In this document: positions 45,391 to 54,941 of the stretch, in pieces
How positions within the stretch are numbered: the stretch's first letter is position 1
Layout: each line of letters starts with the position of its first letter
Source: Litorilituus sediminis
Lineage (GTDB): Bacteria; Pseudomonadota; Gammaproteobacteria; Enterobacterales; Alteromonadaceae
Direction of reading: 5' to 3'
DNA length: 64,000 nucleotides
Assembly: GCF_004295665.1 (NCBI RefSeq)
Contig: NZ_CP034759.1
Location: 3,844,001 to 3,908,000, forward strand
The notes under the pieces: model-generated
Told to the model about the DNA's origin: nothing
Databases searched by the model: none
Seen by the model: the letters and a program-made list of their open reading frames with translations, nothing else
Made by a program: the position numbers and the translations under genes

Positions 45391-48243
45391 ATGAGATTTA
45401 CAACATCGCCTGTTGCTTTAGCGCTTATAGCAGCATTGTCTTCAACTCATACATTGGCAGAGGAAGTAACACAAAATGACTCTGCCGATGTTGAACGTAT
45501 TGAAGTTACCGGCTCTCGCATTGCTCGCATTAACACGCAAACGCCGTCACCTGTAGTATCTATTGGCTCTGAAGCTATTAAATCTTCGGGTATTTTAAAT
45601 GCAAATGAATTACTTACTCAATTACCGCAGTTTGCAATGGGTTTTGATAGTTCTCAAGGTAACTCAAGCTTTGGTAATGCTGGCTTAAATCTAGTTAATT
45701 TACGTAACCTTGGTACAGATAGAACACTTGTTCTTGTAAATGGTCGTCGAGTTGTTCAGTCAACTTATGATAATGGCTTTATGGCAACTGATACAGGGTA
45801 TATACCAGTAGATTTAATAGACAGAATTGACGTACTTACCGGTGGTGCTGCGGCTACTTATGGTGCTGATGCGGTAGCTGGTGTTGTTAACTTTATTATG
45901 AAAAAAGAGTATGAAGGCACACGTGTTTCTGCTCAGTATGGCGAGTCGGATTTAGGTGATGGTGAAGCGGCTTCATTTACTATTACCACAGGCCACAACT
46001 TTAATAATGATAAAGGTAATGTGGTTTTCTCATTAGATTATTTTGATGAGAAAGGCGCCAGCTTAATGAATCGCCCAGGCTCAGGCGAGCAAACATCTTG
46101 GCTGAATAATCCCGATAATACCAGTGATCCTGATGACGGCATCCCCAATAAAATTGCTGGCTATAATTTAGCTTGGCCGGATTATAATGTACATGGCCAA
46201 ATGATGGGGGTTTATGACGCTGATACTGGTAACACAAACTTCTATAATGTTACCGGTAATGAATCAGTATATATGTATAACTGGGACGACTGGCGCTCAC
46301 CTTTTTATTTACAAGAAAGTGACAATGCTACTGGTTGGCATATTAACCGTTATAACAAGGTAAATAGCCCTTATGAACGTGCAACGTTTTATACTTTAGT
46401 AAATTATGAGTTAACCGATGATATTCATTTTTCAGCTGATTTTCGCTATACCAAGGTAGAGAGTCAAAACCAAATTTCATCAGAGTTTAACTATTGGAGT
46501 GGCTGGCTAAATGATGGTGATTTTGATGCCAGCATAGCAAGACCGCAGCATATACAAGATTTGCTCGCACAAGATAGCGGCTATTTTGTCACCTCGATTG
46601 GCTTAAATGAGTTAGGCCCACGTACCAGTGATGTTGAACGCGATTTATTAGCCTTTACCAGCACACTAACTGGTGAATTTTCAAATGGCTGGAGCTGGGA
46701 TCTATATGTTTCAAGTGGTAAAACTAACCATGATACAGTACTAAGTAACTACACAAATAAATATCGATTCAGTGATGGTCATGACTCTGTTACCAATGAT
46801 GATGGTCAATATTGTGGTGTAGATGTCTTTGATTGTCCTAGCAGCCACCCATTGGTATCTATGTCACAAGAGGCGCTTGACTATATCACGCTTGATCCAT
46901 TTGGGAGTCAAATTACTACGGAACAGAGTACATTTTCAGCTTCTACAAGTGGTGATCTTATGGATTTACCTGCTGGCGGCTTATTGTTTGCTGCGGGGAT
47001 TGACATTCGTCGCGAATCAATAGATATGGAAGTGGATGAAACCTGGCAAAGTGGCATTGCTGATACGGAAAAACATCCGTGGAAAGCGGCAAAAACAATT
47101 CAAGAAATGTTTTTAGAAGTGGAAGCTCCTATTATATCAGATGTCTTTTTAATTGATGAATTATTGTTAAGTGCCGCAGGCCGTATTTCAAGTTACACCT
47201 ATGCTGGCACCCATAAAACTTGGAAGTTAGGTGCAACATGGAGCATTATTGATGGCTTGGCTATGCGCTCAACATTGGCTCATACAATTCGAGCGCCTCA
47301 GTTGAGCGAGCAATTTTCAGCGGTTCGAACGGGTTTTTCGTCTGGTAAATTGGATCCTTGTGACCAAGTTCAGATAATGAATACGCCGGCAGAACACAAA
47401 GCACAAGTTATAGCTAACTGTCAGGCATGGGGCATTGATGACCCAGAAAACTTTGATTCTCTAGCGCGTGTAAATGCTGGTGTTGATGTAACCACTACAG
47501 GTAATAGCTATTTGAAGCCTGAAAGTGGAGATACTTTGACTGCAGGTATCGTATATACACCTAGTTTTGTTGATAATTTATCTTTTACTGTAGATTATTA
47601 TGACATCGAATTGGAAGATGCCATGGGCAGTGCTGGTATTCAAAACACGTTAGATAAGTGCTCTAAAGAAGAGGACATCAATAATAGTGTGTATTGCCCT
47701 TTAGTTACGCGAGGCAGTGACGGTAATATTGTTGATGTTCTAAATACCACGGTTAACCAAGCATACGTGCATATAAAAGGGATAGATATAGAGGTTTCTT
47801 ATTTACAGGGGTTAGATAAGTTTGGTGAGATTGACTTTGCTTTTAATGTAACGAAGCTTTTAGATTCGACCTATCGAGATTCAGATGAAGATAGTATCCA
47901 TGACGTGACAGGTATAGGTTATCGCAATGTTGAGCTTAAGGCTCGTTTGGTAACAACGTATACTTATGAAGATTTAGAGGTTTACTGGACAACCAACTAT
48001 GCCGATGGTTTCCAAGTATCTGAATACGGAACCTATGATCTGTATGATAAGCCATTCGCACCACATTCAATTATGCATGATGCCCGAATTGCTTATGATG
48101 TAAATGATAACACTAATGTGTATTTTGGTATCAGTAATGTCTTTGATAAAAACTACTTCAATCACCCTGAAACCTCATACGGGCGAGCACAGTATGACTC
48201 TATGGGACGTTACTTCTATGGCGGTTTCTCATACGAGTTTTAA
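45391..48243 (+). CDS. TonB-dependent outer membrane receptor
   Basis: 950 residues. A signal peptide (ending HTLAEE) is followed by a TonB-box region (IEVTGSRIARI), a plug domain (PSPVVSIGSEAIKSSGILN; VLVNGRRVV; IDVLTGGAAATYGADAVAGV), and a 22-strand barrel ending in YGGFSYEF with terminal Phe. It takes up a large nutrient in a TonB/proton-dependent way. The size and GSRI plug sequence fit the Alteromonadales receptor class for peptides or carbohydrates rather than siderophores. The next gene is a membrane-bound regulator, possibly its control protein. Confidence 0.94.
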   Translation: MRFTTSPVALALIAALSSTHTLAEEVTQNDSADVERIEVTGSRIARINTQTPSPVVSIGSEAIKSSGILNANELLTQLPQFAMGFDSSQGNSSFGNAGLNLVNLRNLGTDRTLVLVNGRRVVQSTYDNGFMATDTGYIPVDLIDRIDVLTGGAAATYGADAVAGVVNFIMKKEYEGTRVSAQYGESDLGDGEAASFTITTGHNFNNDKGNVVFSLDYFDEKGASLMNRPGSGEQTSWLNNPDNTSDPDDGIPNKIAGYNLAWPDYNVHGQMMGVYDADTGNTNFYNVTGNESVYMYNWDDWRSPFYLQESDNATGWHINRYNKVNSPYERATFYTLVNYELTDDIHFSADFRYTKVESQNQISSEFNYWSGWLNDGDFDASIARPQHIQDLLAQDSGYFVTSIGLNELGPRTSDVERDLLAFTSTLTGEFSNGWSWDLYVSSGKTNHDTVLSNYTNKYRFSDGHDSVTNDDGQYCGVDVFDCPSSHPLVSMSQEALDYITLDPFGSQITTEQSTFSASTSGDLMDLPAGGLLFAAGIDIRRESIDMEVDETWQSGIADTEKHPWKAAKTIQEMFLEVEAPIISDVFLIDELLLSAAGRISSYTYAGTHKTWKLGATWSIIDGLAMRSTLAHTIRAPQLSEQFSAVRTGFSSGKLDPCDQVQIMNTPAEHKAQVIANCQAWGIDDPENFDSLARVNAGVDVTTTGNSYLKPESGDTLTAGIVYTPSFVDNLSFTVDYYDIELEDAMGSAGIQNTLDKCSKEEDINNSVYCPLVTRGSDGNIVDVLNTTVNQAYVHIKGIDIEVSYLQGLDKFGEIDFAFNVTKLLDSTYRDSDEDSIHDVTGIGYRNVELKARLVTTYTYEDLEVYWTTNYADGFQVSEYGTYDLYDKPFAPHSIMHDARIAYDVNDNTNVYFGISNVFDKNYFNHPETSYGRAQYDSMGRYFYGGFSYEF

Positions 48244-48279
48244 TTCACCATTAAGAAATTAACTTGTTAATTTTTAATC

Positions 48280-48315
48280 AAAGCACAAGCATCTTAGGGT
48301 TTGTGCTTTTTTTTT
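48280..48315 (+). terminator. Intrinsic terminator after the TonB receptor gene
   Basis: AAAGCACAA and TTGTGCTTT arms, then a run of Ts. Confidence 0.85.
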
Positions 48316-48405
48316 TGCTCATAGGGGTAATTGACAATATTTTGTCAAAATGAGAATGTGAAATGAATGCTGCTCAAACCAAAACGATAAATAGAACGCT
48401 TTAGT

Positions 48406-50583
48406 ATGCACGATAATCAACAGCCATTTAAGTTAGCCAATATTACCGTTCATCCAGCCACAGATGAAATTAGTTGTGATGGCAAAACCATAGAAATTAA
48501 ATCGATGGCGATGAAAGTACTTTGTTACTTTGCAGCGCACAATGATCAAGTTGTTAGCAGAGATAGCTTACGAGAGGAGGTTTGGCAAAACCCGACTGCA
48601 TCTAACCATACGATTAATAACCATATTTATAGTTTGCGGCAAACCTTAGCTAAGCTGGATAGCGAAACTAAATTCTTCCATACGGTAACTGGCAGTAAAG
48701 GTGGCTATCGCTTAGTTACCGCTGCGCTTTGGTTAGATGAAAGCCAAGAAGAACAAGGGCAAGAATCTGAAACTTTGCCTAGCAATCAAGCTGATGCCTT
48801 GCTAAACGCCACATCAAGTGCTGTTAAAGTGCCTAGCAGTCAAATACAGAATAAACGCAGAAGGCTAGTTTATTTATCAGGCTTAATTGTAGGCTTAGCT
48901 TTATTGTCAGCTTTGCTGGTAATGCTATTTTCTAGCGCCAAAATGTATGACAAAAGTGAAACCTTAACGATTCAAGTAGGTCGGGAGCAAAGCCCAGCTA
49001 TATCTGAAGATGGCGAAATTTTAATTTATTCAAATCGAGTTAATAGAGATTCGCCATGGCAACTTTATGCCAAAATGCTTAACTCTAGTTCAGATGCGCA
49101 AAAAGTTTTTCCTGAAGAAAAGTCAAACGATAACTTTGTCAGTATCTCGCCTAACAAGCGTTATATTGCCTTTATTCGTTATACCAATGACTACGGGATT
49201 TATATCGCAGACTTTAACCCACAGCGGTTAACCGCAAGCAAGGCTAAATTGATCATTCCCCTTGACGATAATAACTTATCGCCAGCGATTACTTGGCTTG
49301 ATAACAGTCAGTTCTTTTATACCGCTCAGCAAGCTGATAATGCTCCGCTAAGGGTGTATCAATATAACCTAGCATTAGATCGCTCTGAACAAGTGACCTC
49401 TCCGCCGCTAAATAGCTCGGGAGACTTTGCCGTGATGGCTTCACCAAATAAGCAGTGGCTTGCGATTATGCGGGCAAAATCCAGTAATGGTTTTAGTCTC
49501 TTCTTGTATGACTTACAGGCCAAGTCTTTACTAGAAACATCCGTTGAAAGTAGCGAAAACAATATTAATGTTAGTTTTTCTGATGACAGTAGTGAGGTTT
49601 ATTTTGTTGACCAACAAGGTTTCTTGTCTAGCTACAACATAGTTAATAAACAGCTAACAAGAATATCCACACAAAAGCATTTAGGTTATTGGCCTTTGAA
49701 AGTTCCTAATAAACAACAATTTATTATGCAGCAAGATTGGGGGCTATCGTCTTTAACAACCCAAATTATTCGTATTAATAACCCTATAACGGGTGGTGAT
49801 GGTAGCTCAGAAGTGGTGGTTAATAATAATATGTCAATTCGCTCTATTGCTGGCATTGATAATGATGGCTTGTTGTTTGCTTCTATCAAGCCAAATTTTC
49901 ATGTTGAATTATGGAAGTATAAGCAAGGGCAGGCCAGTAAATTAGAGGCATTTAATGAAAAGCCTGAATATCGCTATCCGCTAAGTATTGACTGGCATAG
50001 TGCCTCAGAATCCGCACTGTTATCAATCAACAACAGTTGTCGCTTGATTAGTATTGTTGATGGTAAAGATACGCCTTTGTGTCCTGATAATGAAAACCTT
50101 TATGCCGCCCGTTTTTCTAATGATGCAACGCAGTTATTTATCCCTGGGTTTAAGCAAGGAGAGCCAAGTGCGGTAAAAATTGGCGCGAGTGGTTACCCTT
50201 TAACCAAGCTAGCTAAACTAAAGTCTGCCAATAGTATTCATCAAGATAATAAGGGCAATTTTTATTATTCGAAAGAGCCTGGTTATGATATTTACGCTGT
50301 TGATAAAACTACAGGTGAGGAGCGTAAAATTATAGATCGAACGCATATAAATAATCGTTACTCGGTGAATGATTTTGTTGTAACGTCGCAAGGTATATAC
50401 TACATGGATAGAGTCGCAGTGACGCAAAATGCGATTTACTACTATCGCTTTGCCGATGAAAGCACAAGCTATGTGGTTAAAAGTAAAGACAACTACCCCA
50501 ATATTGTCCTCAGTGATGATGAAAAATACCTTTATTTGATAGAGTCGGTTGATAATAATAGCTCGTTATTACTTATCAATTAA
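48406..50583 (+). CDS. Membrane-anchored winged-helix regulator with periplasmic beta-propeller
   Basis: 725 residues. The N-terminal OmpR/ToxR-type winged helix (8-105; VVSRDSLREEVWQN; NHIYSLRQTLAKL; GGYRLV) is cytoplasmic. A linker and one membrane helix (RRLVYLSGLIVGLALLSALL, about 147-168) lead to a periplasmic region of about 550 residues. That region has TolB/PD40-like propeller motifs (GREQSPAISEDGEILIYSNR, FVSISPNKRYIAFIR). This is the CadC/ToxR one-component layout with a propeller sensor. It lies just downstream of the TonB receptor and may report substrate binding or envelope state to its promoter; that is inferred. Confidence 0.88.
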   Translation: MHDNQQPFKLANITVHPATDEISCDGKTIEIKSMAMKVLCYFAAHNDQVVSRDSLREEVWQNPTASNHTINNHIYSLRQTLAKLDSETKFFHTVTGSKGGYRLVTAALWLDESQEEQGQESETLPSNQADALLNATSSAVKVPSSQIQNKRRRLVYLSGLIVGLALLSALLVMLFSSAKMYDKSETLTIQVGREQSPAISEDGEILIYSNRVNRDSPWQLYAKMLNSSSDAQKVFPEEKSNDNFVSISPNKRYIAFIRYTNDYGIYIADFNPQRLTASKAKLIIPLDDNNLSPAITWLDNSQFFYTAQQADNAPLRVYQYNLALDRSEQVTSPPLNSSGDFAVMASPNKQWLAIMRAKSSNGFSLFLYDLQAKSLLETSVESSENNINVSFSDDSSEVYFVDQQGFLSSYNIVNKQLTRISTQKHLGYWPLKVPNKQQFIMQQDWGLSSLTTQIIRINNPITGGDGSSEVVVNNNMSIRSIAGIDNDGLLFASIKPNFHVELWKYKQGQASKLEAFNEKPEYRYPLSIDWHSASESALLSINNSCRLISIVDGKDTPLCPDNENLYAARFSNDATQLFIPGFKQGEPSAVKIGASGYPLTKLAKLKSANSIHQDNKGNFYYSKEPGYDIYAVDKTTGEERKIIDRTHINNRYSVNDFVVTSQGIYYMDRVAVTQNAIYYYRFADESTSYVVKSKDNYPNIVLSDDEKYLYLIESVDNNSSLLLIN

Positions 50584-50982
50584 TCAAAATAAAGCCTGTG
50601 TTTAAAGCGATTGAGTTGATACGCGGCTCACTTTTTTTCGAGGCGTTATTTTAGCAATAATAATTGATCATTTATTATCAATTAGGTCAGTTGATTTCTG
50701 TGTTTTTCCTATGGGGTGTTGGTTGTTTTTTTTTGATTTATCCTTTTTATTCAATACGTTGAAAAGGTGACTGATGAAGAGGAATCATCTGCTTTTCTAA
50801 ATGATTCTTTGTGACTTCATTTATGAACTTTTCAGGCTCTTACAGTTATTTTTAACTTATATTACATTCTATCTTGATCAGGTTAGCCAAGGTTTAGGTT
50901 AGCCGATGCTAGTGGTAAGTATTATTTCACTTGGTATTACCTAGCTTACTAGCAGAAAATATTGAGAGGTATGTTAATTAAA
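50584..50982. other. Intergenic region with a 24-bp palindrome
   Basis: TAATTGAT (50661-50668) and ATCAATTA (50677-50684) form a perfect inverted repeat separated by eight bases. It might be an operator for the following GntR regulator. A weak GAG/CTC hairpin with a T-run follows the preceding stop at about 50612-50638. Confidence 0.45.
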
Positions 50983-51612
50983 ATGAATAAAATTAAACAT
51001 AAGACCATTGCTCAGCTTGTCGTTGAGCAACTAAGAGAGAAGATTATTTGCGGTGAAATTAAGCCTGGGCAAAGGATTAATTTGGATAAAATAGCCAATG
51101 AATTTAACATCAGTAGAAACCCTGTACGAGAAGCACTTTTGCTATTAAAAGGCGAGGACTTTATCACCATGGAATCTAATCGAGGTGCGATTGCTAAAAT
51201 AGTCGATTCAGCCCATGTTGATGAGTTGTTCTCGGTAAAAATGCTACTTGAGTCCGATCTTTTGGCTAACTCTATTGTCAATTTATCTGAAAGTAAGCTT
51301 AATGAAGCAAAAGATATCCTAAACAAGCTGAAAGACGCCGATAATGTCAATGATTGGAGCGAGCTATCTACGCAATATTACGATTGTTTGTATTCTGGCA
51401 GCGAACGTCCTGAAACCCAAAAAATTCTCAATTCGTTAAGGCGTAAAACTGAGCGTTATAGTCGACTTTATTACTCAAAGTTTCATGGCGATAAAGTGGC
51501 AGTCAATAGTAAAGTTTTACAATATTGTCTTGAACGAAAAACAGATAGAGCCGTTGCAGAGTTAAAATCGCATTTGCTGGCGAGAAAAAATGAGATAAGA
51601 CAATTATTATGA
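50983..51612 (+). CDS. GntR-family regulator (FCD type)
   Basis: 209 residues from the ATG at 50983; an ATG at 50971 and a TTG at 50962 are alternatives and none has an ideal ribosome site. The N-terminal winged helix (about 5-70) has the GntR signature EKIICGEIKPGQRINLDKIA and SRNPVREALLLLKGE. The C-terminal helical FCD-like domain binds an organic acid or sugar acid in relatives; one expected metal-binding His cluster is not evident. It precedes the large HExxH lipoprotein by 99 bases and may regulate it. Confidence 0.88.
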   Translation: MNKIKHKTIAQLVVEQLREKIICGEIKPGQRINLDKIANEFNISRNPVREALLLLKGEDFITMESNRGAIAKIVDSAHVDELFSVKMLLESDLLANSIVNLSESKLNEAKDILNKLKDADNVNDWSELSTQYYDCLYSGSERPETQKILNSLRRKTERYSRLYYSKFHGDKVAVNSKVLQYCLERKTDRAVAELKSHLLARKNEIRQLL

Positions 51613-51711
51613 CCAGAGCAGCAAAGTACACCTGAGTTACAATTAATATTGCTTAATTGAAGTGTATATTGTATTTTTTGAAGCTTTGTTATTCAATTTT
51701 GAAGGCTAGCT

Positions 51712-54291
51712 ATGAAGTTTAAATTAAGTTTATTATCTACTTTGGTGCTGCTTGGAGCGTGTGCGCAAACCAGTACACCAAGCACATCTCAAAGTACAGC
51801 GGTTAATAATTCAGTTGCAGTAATGCAACAAGACTTAACAAGAGTGCAAGCTATTCCTGCACCTACTGACATGGTGGCTGATGTAGTAACCAATGCTCGG
51901 GTTTCTACGGTGAACCATATTGATGTTGCTTATGTAGGCAAACAAATCCCGTTCACTTTTAGTGATGGCAAAGTTGATAATACCGAAGGTTTTGACTGGT
52001 ATGTAAGTAAACACTTTGCTTTAAAAACAGACTATCCAGCAGAGCGAGCAAAATTCTTTTTAGAGTTGCTAGAGCTGTCCTACCCATATTATGTTGAATA
52101 TTTTGGTATGGAGCCGGCAAATATTGATCAGCAGCGTATTGCTTCAACCTATGCCACCAGTAATGATAAGTTGCGCACTGCCATGTTTGATGATGGCTTT
52201 AATCGCGGTATTCACCATACCGCTGGTGGCGAAGCCATGTACTATAACTGGGTAGGTTATAGTTTCCCAACAGAGCGTCCGCAGCATCAACGTTATATTG
52301 CGATTCATGAAACCATGCATTCTTATCAAATGGCACTAGGTAATTACCCTTGGACACCTTCATGGCATGGTGAAGGTTTGGGTGATTCTGCCGCAAACCA
52401 TAACTTTAATAGCAAGAAAAAGCAGTTAACCGTATTTGGTCATGATGTGCCTATTTTTGACATGATGAGCTGGGGACTGGCCTCATATAAAAAATATCAA
52501 CAACCTACTATCGTCGATATTCACAACCGTAAACGTTTTGACCGTGGTTTAAATGTGCTCTTTACCCAGTTTATGTATAACAACCCTGAGTACTCTCAAT
52601 ATATGAAAGTTTATCATCAGGAAATTATGCGTTTACAAACCGATAGCAGAGCCAAGTCGCTTGAAGTTTTGCAAGCTGTTGTACCTGATTGGGCTGAGTT
52701 AGAGAGAAACTTTGCCGCTTGGGTCGCTGATATCGATGAAACCCATGTGGTTGCAAGTCGTGGTCAGTGGGAAATGGATGGCAATATGTTTTATAAGCGT
52801 AAGTCAAATTATGACTATGCGCCGCAGCGTGTTGGCTTTACTATGACACCGGCAGAGCAGCCAAGCTACCGTCCATTTATGATAGATTTCCCATCGCCTG
52901 ATGCTAGCGATTTATTATTACCCGCTAAGCGTGGTGTCGAACAGCCAACACTTGCCTACTTGCTTACTTATAAAAAAGCGAGTTTAGCTCAAGGTAAATT
53001 AGGCATGTCGTTAGGTGTGAAATCTACACAAGAGAACAGTCAAGCAAAAGCAAAAGACTACCGAGGCTGGAAAGGTGCTAACACTGACTTAGATGAGCAG
53101 CTACGTATTGAAGTAAGCGCTGCTAGTAGCTTAATTATTGATGCACGCAACTTAAACGGTGAAAAGCGTGTGGTTGATTTACCAAGCGATATTAGCGCAA
53201 GTTTAGCTAAACAAGCAGAGCCTGAGTTAGGGGTTTCTATCACCATAACCAAGCAGCAGTTAGTGATCACAGTAAAAGCTGATGATGCGAAAACTTTTGT
53301 AGTGAAAGAGCCAATTTCGCCTGAGCAGTATGATGCTTTAGTTAATCGTAACTTTGGCTTGGTTTCATCAGATAATCAACATGGTATAACGCCATATATT
53401 GACGATGGACGAGATTTAAATCCAAATAAAGCAGATTACTCGCAGCAAACCGCAGCCAATGCTTGGGGCTTTAAAGGTGATAAGCTAGCACAACGTTTTG
53501 CTCGTGCAAATTGGAAGGCGGGCAAGCAAACGCCACAGTCATGGCGTGATGCTTTTAATCGCTTAAATAAAGCGGCATTAAGCCCTAAAACGGCAGATAG
53601 CGAAATTAAAGCGGTTGTGGCAAGTATGGCAAAACTTGCGGCAGATGGTGCCAAGCTTAATAACGCACTTGTTGAGTTATCTGGTGTTCAGTTGCAAGTA
53701 GATTGGTTAGGCGCAAGCACTAAAGCGTTGAAGCAATACGCTATTATTACCAACCACAGCCAAGAAGATGTACAAGCTAAGGTGAGCTTTACTGTTGCAG
53801 GTACGCAATCAGCTGAAACTTCTGTGGCGATTAAGGCTGGTGAAAAGCAAACAGTATTGGTACCAGAAAGCTTATTAGCGAAAGGTAAAATGGTTTCTAC
53901 TCGCCTTAATTACCAGTGGCATAAACAAGCTATAACTCAGCAAATTGAGCAAAAAACCAAAAAGTATAATGGCTATCAGCTAGCCAGTATTGATGGCAGT
54001 TATCAAGACGACAACTTTACCGTAAATGCCATGTTGCATGGGCCATTTGCAGGTAAAACCCAAGGTGAGATAACGATTGATTTATACCATAGTGGCAAAA
54101 AAGAAAGCGCAAGTGAGAAGTTTTCAATTAAGCCGTATCAAGAGTTAGCTTTTAATCATAAATTTAACGTGACAGAAAAAGAGTTAGAGCATGATGCTTG
54201 GTATGAAGTGAGCGTTGTTGCTGAGGTTGATGGCGAGCCGGTATTAGTAAGAAAGCGTTTACCTTACGTGCCAGCGAAGTTTAACCGCTAA
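51712..54291 (+). CDS. Large lipoprotein with a gluzincin-like HExxH zinc site
   Basis: 859 residues with a lipoprotein signal (MKFKLSLLSTLVLLGAC; lipobox LGAC). After about 100 residues a peptidase-like domain appears: AIHETMHSYQMAL has HExxH (H199, E200, H203), and 18 residues on SWHGEGLGDSAAN supplies Glu221. The spacing and EG motif resemble gluzincin peptidases. The C-terminal half is beta-rich, probably several Ig-like domains. I do not recognise the named family. It is likely a surface or periplasmic peptidase. The ribosome site is GAAGG. A terminator follows. Confidence 0.82.
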   Translation: MKFKLSLLSTLVLLGACAQTSTPSTSQSTAVNNSVAVMQQDLTRVQAIPAPTDMVADVVTNARVSTVNHIDVAYVGKQIPFTFSDGKVDNTEGFDWYVSKHFALKTDYPAERAKFFLELLELSYPYYVEYFGMEPANIDQQRIASTYATSNDKLRTAMFDDGFNRGIHHTAGGEAMYYNWVGYSFPTERPQHQRYIAIHETMHSYQMALGNYPWTPSWHGEGLGDSAANHNFNSKKKQLTVFGHDVPIFDMMSWGLASYKKYQQPTIVDIHNRKRFDRGLNVLFTQFMYNNPEYSQYMKVYHQEIMRLQTDSRAKSLEVLQAVVPDWAELERNFAAWVADIDETHVVASRGQWEMDGNMFYKRKSNYDYAPQRVGFTMTPAEQPSYRPFMIDFPSPDASDLLLPAKRGVEQPTLAYLLTYKKASLAQGKLGMSLGVKSTQENSQAKAKDYRGWKGANTDLDEQLRIEVSAASSLIIDARNLNGEKRVVDLPSDISASLAKQAEPELGVSITITKQQLVITVKADDAKTFVVKEPISPEQYDALVNRNFGLVSSDNQHGITPYIDDGRDLNPNKADYSQQTAANAWGFKGDKLAQRFARANWKAGKQTPQSWRDAFNRLNKAALSPKTADSEIKAVVASMAKLAADGAKLNNALVELSGVQLQVDWLGASTKALKQYAIITNHSQEDVQAKVSFTVAGTQSAETSVAIKAGEKQTVLVPESLLAKGKMVSTRLNYQWHKQAITQQIEQKTKKYNGYQLASIDGSYQDDNFTVNAMLHGPFAGKTQGEITIDLYHSGKKESASEKFSIKPYQELAFNHKFNVTEKELEHDAWYEVSVVAEVDGEPVLVRKRLPYVPAKFNR

Positions 54292-54330
54292 GATTGAATA
54301 ATTCGTAGGGAATAACCCGCAGAGCTTAAT

Positions 54331-54367
54331 AAGCCGATAGTAAAATAACCTTGCTATCGGCTTTTTT
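54331..54367 (+). terminator. Intrinsic terminator after the HExxH lipoprotein gene
   Basis: AAGCCGATAG and CTATCGGCTT arms, then TTTT. Confidence 0.88.
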
Positions 54368-54428
54368 AGTTTGACTATTTGGGCCAAAGTTTTTAATTCA
54401 GCCAGTTTGATTTTGATGGTAAGTTAAA

Positions 54429-54455
54429 TACCAAGATAATTAAATCAATTTGGTA
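54429..54455. repeat. 27-bp palindrome with TACCAA/TTGGTA ends
   Basis: Begins TACCAAGATAATT and ends AATCAATTTGGTA, 12 bases before the next start codon. The ends equal those of the MITE at 60174-60435, and TTTGGTATAAG is shared with that element's right border. It may be an operator or a collapsed MITE copy. Confidence 0.5.
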
Positions 54456-54467
54456 TAAGGCGGTGTT

Positions 54468-54854
54468 ATGAAATATTTAGGCAGTTGTCATTGTCAAGCA
54501 GTAACCTTTAGCGTGGAATGTCCAGAAGAGATAGAGGTGGAAGACTGTAATTGCTCTATTTGCAGCAAAGTTGGCTTTTTACATTTAATTGTACCTAAAT
54601 CGAAATTTACCTTATTAACTGGTGAAGACAGTCTGACCACCTATAGTTTCAATAGTAAGGTAGCTAAGCATACCTTTTGTAAGGTCTGCGGTTGTAAGCC
54701 TTTTTATATTCCCCGCTCTAATCCTGATGGTGTCGATATTAATCTGCGCTGTTTAGATGAAAAGCCTAAGTCAGTTAAGGTTGTCGCCTTTGATGGCCAG
54801 AATTGGGAAGCTAATGCCGAGAAGTTAAAGCACAAGAGCTTGGATGTGCAATAG
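54468..54854 (+). CDS. GFA-family (CENP-V/GFA) zinc protein
   Basis: 128 residues with the family's two zinc sites: CHCQAVTFSVEC, then CNCSICSKVG, and later FCKVCGCKPFY. The fold is that of glutathione-dependent formaldehyde-activating enzymes, though most family members have no proven activity. It is cytoplasmic. The ribosome site TAAGG sits directly beside a palindrome (54429-54455), so the promoter and translation signals are very compact. It is followed by a convergent binding-protein gene. Confidence 0.87.
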   Translation: MKYLGSCHCQAVTFSVECPEEIEVEDCNCSICSKVGFLHLIVPKSKFTLLTGEDSLTTYSFNSKVAKHTFCKVCGCKPFYIPRSNPDGVDINLRCLDEKPKSVKVVAFDGQNWEANAEKLKHKSLDVQ

Positions 54855-54941
54855 CAGGCGGCAAAAAATAACAGTGGATGGCGCAAAAGTGGTTTTTTGC
54901 TATGCAACTAATAAATAGGTCATACGCGCTGTCGACAATAA

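Noticed and set aside
50997..51035. Short inverted repeat CATTGCTCAGCTTG / CGTTGAGCAAC in the GntR gene
   Set aside because: It lies within the coding helix region of the regulator and is explained by codon content.
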